NCBI RefSeq assembly: GCF_030652235.1
Contig: NZ_JAUSBA010000031.1
Coordinates: 1-64,000, forward strand
DNA length: 64,000 nucleotides
Source of the DNA: Cypionkella sp.
GTDB taxonomy: Bacteria > Pseudomonadota > Alphaproteobacteria > Rhodobacterales > Rhodobacteraceae
Direction: 5' to 3'
In this document: positions 52,668 to 62,010 of the stretch, in pieces
Numbering within the stretch: position 1 is the first letter of the stretch
Layout of the letters: every line of letters starts with the position of its first letter
The notes under the pieces: generated by a model
Database searches by the model: none
Seen by the model: the letters and a program-made list of their open reading frames with translations, nothing else
What the model was told of the DNA's origin: nothing
Made by a program: the position numbers and the translations under genes

Positions 52668-54068
52668 ATGTCCCGCCCAGTTGTCACCCGCTTTGCCCCC
52701 TCGCCCACCGGCTATCTGCACATCGGCGGCGGACGCACGGCTTTGTTCAACTGGCTTTACGCGCGCGGCCGGGGGGGTAAATTCCTGTTGCGGATCGAAG
52801 ACACCGACCGCGAGCGTTCCACTCCCGAAGCCACCGCCGCCATCCTGCGCGGCCTGACCTGGCTGGGTCTTGATTGGGATGGCGATGTGGTCAGCCAGTT
52901 TGACCGCAAAGACCGCCATGCCGAGGTCGCGCGCGAAATGCTGGCACGCGGCACCGCCTATAAGTGCTTCAGCACGCAAGAAGAAATCGCCGCCTTCCGC
53001 GCCGAGGCCGAGGCCCGCGGCAGCTATGCCTTGTTCCAAAGTCCGTGGCGCGACGCCGATCCCGCCACCTTCCCCGACGCCCCCTTTGTGATCCGCATGA
53101 AAGCCCCCCGCACCGGCGAGACGATCATCAACGACACCGTGCAAGGCCGTGTGGTGATCCAGAATTCTTCGCTCGATGATATGATTTGTTTACGGTCGGA
53201 TGCTACGCCAACTTACATGTTGGCCGTGGTGGTCGACGATCACGACATGGGCGTCACCCATGTCATCCGGGGGGATGACCATCTGAACAATGCCGCCCGC
53301 CAGCAGATGATCTACGATGCGATGAGCTGGGAGATTCCGGTTTGGGCGCATATTCCGCTGATCCATGGCCCGGATGGCAAGAAATTGTCGAAACGCCATG
53401 GGGCTACGGGCGTTGAGGAATATCAGGCGATGGGCTATCCCGCTGCGGGGATGCGCAACTACCTGACCCGTCTTGGCTGGGCGCATGGCGATGCCGAGAT
53501 TTTCACCACTGCGGAAGCCTTGCAGATGTTTGATCTGGACGGCATCGGCCGCGCCCCCGCGCGCCTCGATTTCAAAAAGCTGGAAAACACCTGTGGCCAT
53601 CACATCGCGATGAGCGACGATGCTGCACTGCTGCATGAATTGACCGCCTATCTGGTGGCGGCAGGCAAACCTGCCCTCACAAATACGCAGAACACCCTGC
53701 TTAAATCCGCACTCTACTGCGTGAAAGACCGCGCGAAAACCTTCCCGGAACTTATTGAAAAGGTTCACTTTGCTCTGATTTCACGCCCGATCCAACCCGA
53801 TGAGGCTGCGGGCAAATCCTTGGATACGGTATCCCGTGGTATACTGAGAACATTGACGCCGCAGCTGCAAAATGTTAGCTGGACAAAGGACGCGTTGGAG
53901 CCGATCCTTAACCAAGTTGCCGCAGAAAACGGGATCGGTTTTGGCAAGCTCGCCAGCCCCCTGCGCGCGGCCTTGGCGGGGCGCACTGTGACGCCGAGTG
54001 TTTACGACATGATGCTGGTCATCGGTCAGGACGAGACGATTGCCCGGCTGGAGGATGCGGCGGTCTGA
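52668..54068 (+). CDS. gltX: Glutamate-tRNA ligase
   Basis: This 466-residue class I synthetase has the HIGH-type motif [22 protein letters not shown] (residues 9 on) and the KMSKS-type motif KKLSKRHGA (about residue 240). The C-terminal anticodon-binding helical part follows. It charges tRNA-Glu (and in many alphaproteobacteria also tRNA-Gln). Confidence 0.96.
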   Translation: MSRPVVTRFAPSPTGYLHIGGGRTALFNWLYARGRGGKFLLRIEDTDRERSTPEATAAILRGLTWLGLDWDGDVVSQFDRKDRHAEVAREMLARGTAYKCFSTQEEIAAFRAEAEARGSYALFQSPWRDADPATFPDAPFVIRMKAPRTGETIINDTVQGRVVIQNSSLDDMICLRSDATPTYMLAVVVDDHDMGVTHVIRGDDHLNNAARQQMIYDAMSWEIPVWAHIPLIHGPDGKKLSKRHGATGVEEYQAMGYPAAGMRNYLTRLGWAHGDAEIFTTAEALQMFDLDGIGRAPARLDFKKLENTCGHHIAMSDDAALLHELTAYLVAAGKPALTNTQNTLLKSALYCVKDRAKTFPELIEKVHFALISRPIQPDEAAGKSLDTVSRGILRTLTPQLQNVSWTKDALEPILNQVAAENGIGFGKLASPLRAALAGRTVTPSVYDMMLVIGQDETIARLEDAAV

Positions 54069-54142
54069 TCCGCCCCCCCCTGCCGAACCGGAACGCGGGC
54101 CAACCCTCTGCCGTAGGGATGGCTTTTATTGGGGGATGAAAG

Positions 54143-55438
54143 ATGGCCGAACAGACCAAGACTGCCACGCTAAGCCTTGACGGAAAATCCTACGACCTGC
54201 CGGTATACTCGCCCACATTGGGCCCGGATGTTGTTGATATCCGTAAGCTTTATGACCAAGCTGATGTCTTTACCTTTGACCCCGGCTTCACCTCGACTGC
54301 AGCTTGCGAAAGTGCGATCACCTATATCGACGGTGACAAGGGTGAGCTGTTGCACCGCGGCTACCCGATCGAACAGCTGGCGAACAAATCGAGCTATCTC
54401 GAAATGTGCTTCCTGCTGCTCTATGGTGAACTGCCCAATGCAGCACAACTGTCTGATTTTGAAGGCCGCGTCACCCGTCACACCATGGTGCATGAACAGA
54501 TGCACAACTTCTTCCGGGGTTTCCGCCGCGATGCGCATCCGATGGCGACGATGGTGGGTGTGGTTGGCGCGATGTCAGCGTTCTACCACGACAGTTTGGA
54601 CATCAATGACGAATGGCAGCGTGAGGTTGCCGCCATCCGCATGATCGCCAAACTGCCGACGATTGCCGCGATGGCCTATAAGTATTCTGTCGGGCAACCT
54701 TTTGTTTATCCGAAGAATTCTCTGTCCTACTCGGGCAACTTTCTGAACATGTGCTTCGCGGTTCCGGCGGAAGATTATCATGTGAACCCGATTCTCGCCA
54801 AAGCGATGGACCGGATCATGATGCTGCACGCCGATCACGAGCAGAACGCATCGACTTCGACCGTGCGTCTGGCGGGTTCCTCGGGCGCCAATCCGTTTGC
54901 CTGTATCGCCGCTGGTATCGCTTGCCTGTGGGGTCCGGCGCATGGCGGGGCAAACCAAGCCTGCTTGGAAATGCTGCGCGAAATTGGCACCGTGGATCGC
55001 ATCCCGGAATATATCGCCAAGGCCAAAGACAAGAACTCGGGCTTCCGCCTGATGGGCTTTGGCCACCGCGTTTACAAAAACTTCGATCCCCGCGCCACGG
55101 TGATGAAGGAATCGGCGGATGAGGTGCTGGAGCTTCTGGGCATCCACAACAACCCGACCCTGCAAGTCGCCAAAGAGTTGGAGCGGATCGCTTTGTCGGA
55201 TGATTATTTCATCTCGAAAAAGCTATATCCTAACGTCGATTTCTATTCCGGCATCATTCTGGATGCGATGGGCTTCCCGACCTCGATGTTCACGCCGATC
55301 TTCGCGATTTCGCGCACCGTCGGCTGGATTTCGCAGTGGAAAGAGATGATTGCCGAGAAAAACCAAAAGATCGGTCGGCCGCGTCAGCTTTATATCGGCG
55401 AAAAACAGCGCGATTACGTTGATGTGAAACACCGCTGA
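54143..55438 (+). CDS. gltA: Citrate synthase
   Basis: This 431-residue enzyme condenses acetyl-CoA and oxaloacetate at the entry of the TCA cycle. Family parts are [71 protein letters not shown] and [19 protein letters not shown] with catalytic histidines. The length fits the hexameric bacterial type. A GC hairpin follows. Confidence 0.96.
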   Translation: MAEQTKTATLSLDGKSYDLPVYSPTLGPDVVDIRKLYDQADVFTFDPGFTSTAACESAITYIDGDKGELLHRGYPIEQLANKSSYLEMCFLLLYGELPNAAQLSDFEGRVTRHTMVHEQMHNFFRGFRRDAHPMATMVGVVGAMSAFYHDSLDINDEWQREVAAIRMIAKLPTIAAMAYKYSVGQPFVYPKNSLSYSGNFLNMCFAVPAEDYHVNPILAKAMDRIMMLHADHEQNASTSTVRLAGSSGANPFACIAAGIACLWGPAHGGANQACLEMLREIGTVDRIPEYIAKAKDKNSGFRLMGFGHRVYKNFDPRATVMKESADEVLELLGIHNNPTLQVAKELERIALSDDYFISKKLYPNVDFYSGIILDAMGFPTSMFTPIFAISRTVGWISQWKEMIAEKNQKIGRPRQLYIGEKQRDYVDVKHR

Positions 55439-55445
55439 ACGGTGA

Positions 55446-55467
55446 AAGGGCGGCGCAAGCCGCCCTT
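55446..55467 (+). terminator. Hairpin terminator after gltA
   Basis: AAGGGCGGC, loop GCAA, GCCGCCCTT forms a 9-bp stem 7 bases after the gltA stop. Only a short T stretch follows. Confidence 0.65.
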
Positions 55468-55516
55468 GCCACTTGCGGGCCAAACTGCGACGTATCCCCT
55501 GATTTTTGAGGGTCCC

Positions 55517-56239
55517 ATGCCGCAAACCAACCGTATTCCGCTGCTTGATCTCGCCCGCACGCTGGCGCTGATCGGTATGGCCGCCTTCCATTTCAGCTAT
55601 GATCTGCTGATGTTCGGGCTGATCGACTACGCCTACGCCCAATCCGACACCTTCTACTTCCACGCCCGCATCGTCGCGGGCAGCTTCCTATTGCTATCCG
55701 GCGTGGGCCTTTGGCTGGCGCATGGCCAAGCCATCCGCTGGCCCGCCTTCTGGCGGCGCTTCGCCAAAATCGCTGGGGCCGCCCTGCTGGTCAGCCTCGC
55801 CACCCGCATCGCTATGCCGGAATTCTACATCTATTTCGGTATCTTGCACGCCATTGCGCTCTATAGCCTGCTCGGCCTGCTGACCCTGCGCCTGCCTGCC
55901 ATCGCAACCGCTGCCCTCGCTGCTGTCTTCGTCTATGGCAGCTACCACTGGCACGCGCAGGCGCTGACCGCGCCGCTGCTGCGCTTCATTGGTCTAAGCC
56001 TTGAGCCTGCGACCACGATGGATTTTGAGCCGATCTTCCCATGGTTTGGTGCGGTTCTTGCAGGCATCGCCTTGGGAAAAATCGGCAGTCAAACCGGGCT
56101 TTGGGCAAGGCTGGCGGGCAAACCTTCGGGCAAATGGGTGCAAATCCTCAGCTGGCCCGGTCAGCACAGCCTGTTGATCTACCTCATTCACCAGCCGATT
56201 CTGCTCGGCCTCGTCTGGGCCTATGCCCAGCTAGGCTGA
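55517..56239 (+). CDS. DUF1624 / heparan-alpha-glucosaminide N-acetyltransferase-like membrane protein
   Basis: This 240-residue membrane protein with six or more helices begins IPLLDLARTLALIGMAAFHFSYDLLMFG, the typical start of the DUF1624/HGSNAT-type acyltransferase group (the His lies in MAAFHFSYDL), and continues with ILHAIALYSLLGLL and FEPIFPWFGAVLAGIALGK. It ends HSLLIYLIHQPILLGLVW. It may move acyl groups across the membrane; the substrate is unknown. Confidence 0.8.
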   Translation: MPQTNRIPLLDLARTLALIGMAAFHFSYDLLMFGLIDYAYAQSDTFYFHARIVAGSFLLLSGVGLWLAHGQAIRWPAFWRRFAKIAGAALLVSLATRIAMPEFYIYFGILHAIALYSLLGLLTLRLPAIATAALAAVFVYGSYHWHAQALTAPLLRFIGLSLEPATTMDFEPIFPWFGAVLAGIALGKIGSQTGLWARLAGKPSGKWVQILSWPGQHSLLIYLIHQPILLGLVWAYAQLG

Positions 56240-57103
56240 ACCATCCAAGCTTGCCACTGCCCGATACGTCGCAGGCCGACGGTCGCGGAACAGCCCCCAA
56301 CTGCTGCGCAGATCGGCAATCGCGTCCAGATCGAATGTGGCGGTCAGCACCTCCTCAGCTTCGCGGCCCGCTTTGGCCAACAACTGCCCGGTGTGGTCCG
56401 AAATGAAACTGCTGCCATAGAACGTCACCTCCCGCCCCCCCGGGGCTACTTCACGCCCGATCCGGTTCGAGGCGATCACTGGCATGATGTTTGACCCGGC
56501 ATGACCGCGCATACAAATCTCCCAATGCGGCTGGCTGTCATAGCCGGGGCTGGGCGGTTCCGAGCCAATCGCGGTCGGATACAAAAGCATCTCTGCCCCC
56601 ATCAGCGCCATCGAGCGCGCGCATTCCGGAAACCATTGATCCCAGCAAATCCCTACGCCAATCCGCCCCACCGCAGTATCCCACACCCGATAGCCGGTAT
56701 CGCCCGGCGAGAAATAGAACTTTTCCTCATAGCCCGGCCCCTGCGGAATGTGGGTCTTGCGGTAATTGCCCAGCACACGGCCATCCGCATCAATCATCGC
56801 CATCGAATTGAAATAGACATGCCCGGCCTTTTCAAAATACGAACAGGGCAGCACCACGCCCAATTCCCGCGCCAAGGCTGAGAACCGCGCGATCAGCGGA
56901 TGGCCTTCCATAGGCTGTGCCAGTGCGAAATACTGCGGCAGTTGTTCGATGCAGAAATAGGGCGCGGCGAAAAGCTCTTGGATCAGAACCACTTGCGCAC
57001 CTTTGCCTGCCGCCGCACGGATCAGCGCCTCAGCCCGATCCACATTGGCGGGCAGATCCCATGAACAGGCGAACTGCGTGGCGGCGACGGTGACTGTGCG
57101 CAT
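56231..57103 (-). CDS. aguB: N-carbamoylputrescine amidase
   Basis: This 290-residue nitrilase superfamily enzyme releases putrescine from N-carbamoylputrescine. The catalytic triad is Glu43 (LIQELFAAPYF), Lys116 (GNYRKTHIP) and Cys153 (GVGICWDQWFPE). The block GPGYEEKFYFSPGDTG and SEPPSPGYDS are typical of AguB. With the ornithine decarboxylase 1.3 kb away it suggests a local polyamine cluster. Confidence 0.9.
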   Translation of the reverse strand: MRTVTVAATQFACSWDLPANVDRAEALIRAAAGKGAQVVLIQELFAAPYFCIEQLPQYFALAQPMEGHPLIARFSALARELGVVLPCSYFEKAGHVYFNSMAMIDADGRVLGNYRKTHIPQGPGYEEKFYFSPGDTGYRVWDTAVGRIGVGICWDQWFPECARSMALMGAEMLLYPTAIGSEPPSPGYDSQPHWEICMRGHAGSNIMPVIASNRIGREVAPGGREVTFYGSSFISDHTGQLLAKAGREAEEVLTATFDLDAIADLRSSWGLFRDRRPATYRAVASLDGSA

Positions 57104-57150
57104 CTTGGGTTCTCCATTTTGGCTAAGGCTATTTGATCAAACCCCCAGAG

Positions 57151-57198
57151 GCAAAGTCAAAACGGCGGCAAAGTCAAAACGGCGGCAAAGACAAACCG
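57151..57198. repeat. 17-bp tandem repeat upstream of aguB
   Basis: GCAAAGTCAAAACGGCG occurs at 57151-57167 and 57168-57184 exactly, followed by a partial third copy GCAAAGACAAACCG (57185-57198). It fills the gap between the aguB start and the end of the DUF2235 gene, so it may influence aguB expression. Confidence 0.75.
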
Positions 57199-57199
57199 T

Positions 57200-58279
57200 T
57201 TAACGCCCGCGTGCCAGTGGCCATGGCAGCCATCCCGCCCGCCGCACCTGCTGCGCCGAAGGATGTACCGCTTCGGACACATCGCGCCCAATCACCCGCC
57301 TGTGGCGCAGCAGAAACCACATGCCCCAGCCGCGCATCGTGCCCACCATCGGGGCGCTGGCATCGCAGGGAAACCGCGCCCGCCAGCCCTCCGGCAACTC
57401 CAATCCAACGCTTTCCGCCCGCTCCAGCATCCAGACCAGCGGGATATTCGCCAAGGGCCGCGGCGCCACATCATCCCCAATCATGCCGCCAATATCGCCA
57501 TGCGCGCCGCGAAACCACATCTGCTGCACATCGCTTTCCCAGCCCGGCGGGCATTCCCACAACACCGGTTCGAACACAGCACGAGTCTCGTCCATCGCCA
57601 GCGCATGAAACCCATGCCGAATCGAACTGCCCAAATGGTGGTTGTGAAACTGGTGTTGCTGCTCGGTCAGCATCCACAACAACGGCAAGCGCAGCCCCAA
57701 AGCCTTCACGGTGTCAAACACCCCCACCATCTGAATCGGCGCCTTCAGATGGCAGAACCGATGCGAGAACGCCTGACTGGCCCGAGGATGGCTGTCGTGA
57801 CGGTAGTGGCGGTAAGCCAAAGTCACGCCGCGCTCGGTCGCATGTTCGCGTTTTAAAAGCCCGACCCGGTCGATCACCCCGGCCAAAGAGCGCACCGCAA
57901 ACGCCCCGCGCGAATAACCGATCAGGTAAATCCGGTCGCCCTCGCGGTAATGACTGGCAAGCCAGCCATAAGCCCGGCGGATCTGACGGTTGATGCCGCG
58001 GCCTTGGATCAGGTTCATCCCGTTGCGCCAGCCCTGCCACTGGATACCCGGCTCGTAATACACCGTACGATGTGCCGAGCGCCCGCCTTCGGTCAGCAGC
58101 TTGTAAATCAAGCCGCAATTTCCCTCTTGCCCCGGCTCCAACGTCGAGAGCGTGCCATCCAAAATGATCACATGATCCACCGCCCCGCGCTTGCGCCCCG
58201 GCAACGGCGGTGCGGCTGGTTCGGTTTCGACGATCGGATGACCGCGCCACCAATGTCTGATCCGGCTAAACAGTGACAC
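57200..58279 (-). CDS. DUF2235 alpha/beta hydrolase (Tle-type phospholipase-like)
   Basis: This protein of 359 residues has a DUF2235 hydrolase domain: DHVIILDGTLSTLEPGQEG, the nucleophile elbow IYLIGYSRGAFAVRSLAG (GxSxG), VGVFDTVKALGLRLP and FRGAHGDIGGMI with the likely catalytic His. Some DUF2235 proteins are type VI secretion phospholipase effectors; no secretion gene is near. I use the GTG at 58279 (GGGGG upstream). The longer frame from ATG 58324 would translate the terminator hairpin of the gene before it. Confidence 0.82.
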   Translation of the reverse strand: MSLFSRIRHWWRGHPIVETEPAAPPLPGRKRGAVDHVIILDGTLSTLEPGQEGNCGLIYKLLTEGGRSAHRTVYYEPGIQWQGWRNGMNLIQGRGINRQIRRAYGWLASHYREGDRIYLIGYSRGAFAVRSLAGVIDRVGLLKREHATERGVTLAYRHYRHDSHPRASQAFSHRFCHLKAPIQMVGVFDTVKALGLRLPLLWMLTEQQHQFHNHHLGSSIRHGFHALAMDETRAVFEPVLWECPPGWESDVQQMWFRGAHGDIGGMIGDDVAPRPLANIPLVWMLERAESVGLELPEGWRARFPCDASAPMVGTMRGWGMWFLLRHRRVIGRDVSEAVHPSAQQVRRAGWLPWPLARGR

Positions 58280-58289
58280 GCAGCCCCCA

Positions 58290-58330
58290 AAAACAAAAAC
58301 GCTCTCGGCAAGTTTCCCTGCCAAGAGCGT
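58290..58330 (-). terminator. Intrinsic terminator after the ornithine decarboxylase gene
   Basis: On the minus strand ACGCTCTTGGCA, an 8-base loop and TGCCGAGAGCGT form a 12-bp stem with one mismatch, followed directly by TTTTTGTTT. It lies 23 bases after the decarboxylase stop and is the clearest intrinsic terminator in the window. Confidence 0.88.
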
Positions 58331-58353
58331 AGGTTAACCGGATTACGGCGAAG

Positions 58354-59499
58354 TTAAAGCTTTTGTGACAGCACGGTCACCATGCCCAACTCGCCAAAAC
58401 CGTTGAAGCGGCTGTTGGTGACTGTCGAATAGGCCCCCATGCCATGCACGATGACATAATCGCCCTCGGCAATATCAGCCGGGAACGGAATATCGCCGGG
58501 CAGACGATCCACCGAATCGCAGGTTGGCCCAAAGCAGATCCGCGGCAGGATCGCCCCATTGCGACGCCCCCCCTCAGGCGAGATCACCGCGATACGGTCA
58601 ATGATGCCGATCTGCCCCAACTCGAACAGCGAGCCATAGACGCCGTCGTTCAGGAACACATGCATATCATCGCGCACAGCCTTCACCTTGGCCGCCAGCG
58701 TAAACGCATCACCGCACATCGCACGACCGGGTTCGCAGATCAGCAGCGGACGATCTGCGCCAAACGCCTCGGTTGCCACACGGTCGATGGTGGCAAAGGT
58801 CGCGTCAAGCTGCGGCGCCACACCTTCGGCGCGGTGGCTTGGGAAGCCACCACCAACGTTCAGCCGGGCGATTTTCACACCTGCGCGCTCTGCAATCACC
58901 GCAGCTTCGCGGATATACGATGCCCAAGCCGCCGGATCGGTGCATTGCGTGCCGGGGTGGAAGGTGATCGAGGCGATAAAGCCCGCCGCCGCCACCACTT
59001 TCAGCAATTCCACCGCAACATCTTCGGTCGCACCAAACTTCGCGCCGAAGTTATAGGCAGCGCCCGCCACCGGCAGCTTGAAGCGCACCGAAATCTCGCA
59101 ATTCTCGGTAGGCACCATCTCAATCAACTTGGCCAGTTCGCTTGCCGAATCAACCGAGTAGGATTTCACCTTGCGCGCAACCGAATGGGCGATTTCGGCG
59201 CGCGAACGCACCGGGTTGTTGTAATGAATGGCTGCATCAGGCGCCAAGCGCCGGATCAGGTCAATCTCAAACGGCGAGGCGCAGTCAAACCCTTTGACGC
59301 CTGCGGCGATCAGGTTTTCGATGACTTCTTCACCGGGGTTCGATTTGACCGCATAGGTCACAAACCCCGGAAATCCGTCAAGAAATTTTCGGGCAACCGC
59401 TTGGATAGCCTGCGGTGCAAAGAACAGCACGGGATTCTCCGGCTGCTGATTGCGCAGATATTCGGTCGGATTGGTCCAGATCGTTTTGGACAGTCCCAT
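58354..59499 (-). CDS. Ornithine/lysine decarboxylase, fold-type III PLP enzyme
   Basis: This 381-residue enzyme likely turns ornithine into putrescine. The PLP lysine is Lys52 (TYAVKSNPGEEVI). Other motifs are GFDCASPFEID, HYNNPVRSRAEI, SVRFKLP, LNVGGGFPSH, CEPGRAMCGDAF and the active-site Cys in FGPTCDSVD, which marks the ornithine decarboxylase group. I use the ATG at 59499 with AAAGGAA upstream; the frame is open 8 more codons. It is divergent from an Lrp-type regulator. Confidence 0.92.
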   Translation of the reverse strand: MGLSKTIWTNPTEYLRNQQPENPVLFFAPQAIQAVARKFLDGFPGFVTYAVKSNPGEEVIENLIAAGVKGFDCASPFEIDLIRRLAPDAAIHYNNPVRSRAEIAHSVARKVKSYSVDSASELAKLIEMVPTENCEISVRFKLPVAGAAYNFGAKFGATEDVAVELLKVVAAAGFIASITFHPGTQCTDPAAWASYIREAAVIAERAGVKIARLNVGGGFPSHRAEGVAPQLDATFATIDRVATEAFGADRPLLICEPGRAMCGDAFTLAAKVKAVRDDMHVFLNDGVYGSLFELGQIGIIDRIAVISPEGGRRNGAILPRICFGPTCDSVDRLPGDIPFPADIAEGDYVIVHGMGAYSTVTNSRFNGFGELGMVTVLSQKL

Positions 59500-59671
59500 C
59501 GGCGTATTCCTTTCTGCCAACAAGATGCAAATCCCCTTTCGCAGCCGTGAAGGGCAGCGATTTGCTCAGGGCACCTGCAAGGTTTTCCAACCAGGCCAGG
59601 TGCGTATGAGCCGCCCTTTTCCTGCAACGTAGGATGCCGCATATGAGGTACAACTTCACCGAACAAAACTA

Positions 59672-59699
59672 TATAATTGTCGGATTTTCTCGTTATAAT
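59672..59699 (+). promoter_or_regulatory. Candidate promoter region of the Lrp/AsnC gene
   Basis: Two TATAAT hexamers (59672-59677 and 59694-59699) stand in an AT-rich stretch in front of the regulator start at 59723; no clear -35 matches. The 223-base region to the divergent decarboxylase start probably holds both promoters. Confidence 0.4.
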
Positions 59700-59722
59700 C
59701 ACCAAAAAAGGATACATATTGT

Positions 59723-60154
59723 ATGGATGAGCTGGATCGCAACATTCTGACCCTGCTGGGGGCGGATGCACGCATGTCGGTGGCGACTTTGGCGCGGCGT
59801 TTGAAGGTGGCACGCTCTACCATTCAGGCCCGGCTAGAGCGGTTAGAGACCTCCGGCGTCATCGCGGGCTATACGTTAAAGCTGGGCGAGGCCGCCCGCC
59901 AAGGCCGTCTGCGGGCAAGCGTGCTGCTGACCATCGAGCCGCGCTCTCAGGCCGCAATTCTCACCCGCCTCAAGGGTATTGGCGAGGTCGAACGGGTGTT
60001 CACCACCTCGGGCCGCTTTGATCTGCTGCTGCAAATTGCAGCCTCCAACACGCAACTGCTGGATCAAGTGCTGGATCAGATCGGCGCTTTGACCGGGGTG
60101 AAATCATCAGAAAGCCTGATCCATCTCAGCACAAGGTTGGACCGGGCGGTTTAG
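59723..60154 (+). CDS. Lrp/AsnC family transcriptional regulator
   Basis: This 143-residue protein has an N-terminal HTH (LDRNILTLLGADARMSVATLARRLKVARSTIQARLERLETSGVI, read in parts) and a C-terminal ligand-binding RAM domain (ASVLLTIEPRSQAAILTRLKGIGEVERVFTTSGRFDLLLQIAA). It is divergent from the ornithine decarboxylase gene and is likely its regulator, responding to an amino acid. AAAAAGGAT precedes the ATG. Confidence 0.92.
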   Translation: MDELDRNILTLLGADARMSVATLARRLKVARSTIQARLERLETSGVIAGYTLKLGEAARQGRLRASVLLTIEPRSQAAILTRLKGIGEVERVFTTSGRFDLLLQIAASNTQLLDQVLDQIGALTGVKSSESLIHLSTRLDRAV

Positions 60155-60882
60155 GGTTTACCAAAATCGCCGTCCCATATGGCTGGCAATTTGTCCTCAG
60201 GATCGACGTAGACGGTGATCTTTGCGCCAAGATTGGGCAAGCGGGTTGCGGTCATTATCTTGCTTTGTCCCGCTGCGCCCATCTCGTCTTGCCATAGGAT
60301 GCTAGACAGGCTGCCATCGGAAACGCCGGGCGCATTGGCATAGCGGATCACCACAGCGGAGCGTCGAATGCCGACTCTCAGCAGATAGGTCATGCGATAC
60401 GAAGCCTCTATCTTGCTGGATAGCGCTGCGAGCAGAAGCACCAGAACCACAACGAACAACAAACAAAAACCAAGGGCACGCAGCCCACGGTGTTCGCCGA
60501 AAATAGTGATCGAGGAAAGCTGTGGATCATCCTTGCCATAGCGCAGCGCAATGGGGTCTCCCTTAGACAAAGACCAGAACAGTGTATCATCCACTGAGTT
60601 TTCACCGCTAAAGCGCTGCCCGTTTACGCTATATGCGTAGGCAACAAACATTTCGCGGTTTTTGCCGCTTCCGTGGTGCCATAGGCGCGTGACCTGTCCG
60701 GTCGTGTCCCCGCCGTCAAACCGTAACGCCCAGCCCGATCGCAGATCGTGGATCACTGGACTTGCGGTCAGAAAGATCGTTACAGCCAAGACCGCCAGGC
60801 CAAACAAGCCTGCCTTCAGCAAACTGAACCGCCACCGCATATGCTCCAAATCAGTCTTATGCAAACCCAGCACCACGCCCAT
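60151..60882 (-). CDS. DUF3592-like membrane protein
   Basis: This protein of 243 residues has two membrane helices (SLLKAGLFGLAVLAVTIFLTAS and GLRALGFCLLFVVVLVLLLAAL) around an extracytoplasmic part with FVAYAYSVNGQRFSGENSV and DPIALRYGKDDPQLSSI, the usual DUF3592 pattern. Function unknown. It overlaps the regulator stop by 4 bases on the opposite strand. The ATG at 60882 is chosen over a TTG at 60894. Confidence 0.72.
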   Translation of the reverse strand: MGVVLGLHKTDLEHMRWRFSLLKAGLFGLAVLAVTIFLTASPVIHDLRSGWALRFDGGDTTGQVTRLWHHGSGKNREMFVAYAYSVNGQRFSGENSVDDTLFWSLSKGDPIALRYGKDDPQLSSITIFGEHRGLRALGFCLLFVVVLVLLLAALSSKIEASYRMTYLLRVGIRRSAVVIRYANAPGVSDGSLSSILWQDEMGAAGQSKIMTATRLPNLGAKITVYVDPEDKLPAIWDGDFGKP

Positions 60883-61061
60883 CGTCCGATCCAAGCCGGA
60901 CTCTTCGCAACCTAGGCCACGCCCTTAGCGCAAGCCATAACAATCGCCACCTCCCTTGCATGGGCTGGTTTCCGAGCACCCACCACGCCGGATTGCGAAT
61001 TGCTTTGCAACGAAGTGGAGAATGCTTTTACATTGATATCAAACAATCAACGGAGGAAACC

Positions 61062-61814
61062 ATGTCATCTCACGGATTGCCCTGCTGGTACGAACTGGCG
61101 ACGAATAATGTGGACACCGCGAAGGCCTTTTACAGCGCTGTGCTCGGCTGGACTTGGGCTGATAGCGGCATGCCGGGGATGGCCTATCTGTTGGCGAAAG
61201 CCGATGGCGCGATGGTGGCGGGCCTGTTTTCCGCCGATCCCGGCATACCACTGGCTTGGACACAGTATGTTGCGGTGGATGATGCCGATGCTTTGGTGGC
61301 ACAGGCCAAGGCGCTGGGGGCAACCGTTGTGGTGCCACCCACCGATATTCCGAACACCGGCCGTTTCGCGGTGCTGATCGACCCGCAGGGCGCAAGTTTT
61401 GCCATCCTGCAACCGCTGCCGGATGGCACGGGCGGCGCGTTTGACCAAAGCAAACCCGGCCACGGCAACTGGCACGATCTCGCCTGCCCGGATGCAAGCG
61501 CCGCGCTGGCGTTTTACGGCGCGCTGTTTGGCTGGACCGAAGCGCGCGCCATACCCATGGGGCCGTCGATGACCTATCACGTGATTGCGCGCGGCGATCT
61601 GCAGTTCGGCGGGATAATCGCCGAGGCTGGCCAGCAAGGCCCCGCGAAATGGACCGTCTATTTCGGCACCCGCTCCATCCACACCGCAGTTGATCTGGTC
61701 AAATCCGCAGGCGGTCACGTGCAGCGTGACCCCGCCGAGGTCCCCGGTGGCGCGCTGATCATCCATTGCACCGACCCCAACGGCGCGGTGTTCGCTTTGG
61801 TCGGCCCGGCGTGA
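61062..61814 (+). CDS. VOC family protein with two glyoxalase-like modules
   Basis: This 250-residue protein has two vicinal-oxygen-chelate modules: residues 5-120 (CWYELATNNVDTAKAFYSAVLGW, FAVLIDPQGASFAIL) and 135-248 (NWHDLACPDASAALAFYGALFGW, ALIIHCTDPNGAVFALVG). Such proteins bind metal or small molecules; many are labelled glyoxalase/bleomycin resistance without proof. CGGAGGA gives a strong ribosome site before ATG 61062. Confidence 0.9.
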   Translation: MSSHGLPCWYELATNNVDTAKAFYSAVLGWTWADSGMPGMAYLLAKADGAMVAGLFSADPGIPLAWTQYVAVDDADALVAQAKALGATVVVPPTDIPNTGRFAVLIDPQGASFAILQPLPDGTGGAFDQSKPGHGNWHDLACPDASAALAFYGALFGWTEARAIPMGPSMTYHVIARGDLQFGGIIAEAGQQGPAKWTVYFGTRSIHTAVDLVKSAGGHVQRDPAEVPGGALIIHCTDPNGAVFALVGPA

Positions 61815-61910
61815 CCTGAAACAGCGGCGGCCTCGGGGGGCATCGAGCCCCCTCTCGCCCGCGCTGCCGGGGTTGTGGCCGCACACCTTGTGGATTTTGC
61901 GCATGTTGAA

Positions 61911-61932
61911 GCGCGCCGCGCGGGAGTATTTT
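61911..61932 (+). repeat. Second copy of the trpE-downstream repeat arm
   Basis: The 22 bases from GCGCGCCGCG match the arm at 43582-43602 and are followed by a similar AAAAGAGCAA. The preceding 61830-61860 (GCCTCGGGGGGCATCGAG...) also resembles 43500-43528, so a longer degenerate repeat is shared by the two gaps. Confidence 0.72.
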
Positions 61933-62010
61933 CAAAAGAGCAATCCATCTGGCGCTTGGCCTTGCCGCCTTGATTGGGTATGGCAAGCCTGAGCTTTAAG
62001 GATGCCCAAA

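Noticed and set aside
57151-57198. Tandem 17-bp repeat considered as a short CRISPR array
   Set aside because: No spacers separate the copies and no cas genes are present.
58280-58324. Start of the DUF2235 gene at ATG 58324
   Set aside because: This part is the terminator of the neighbouring decarboxylase gene.
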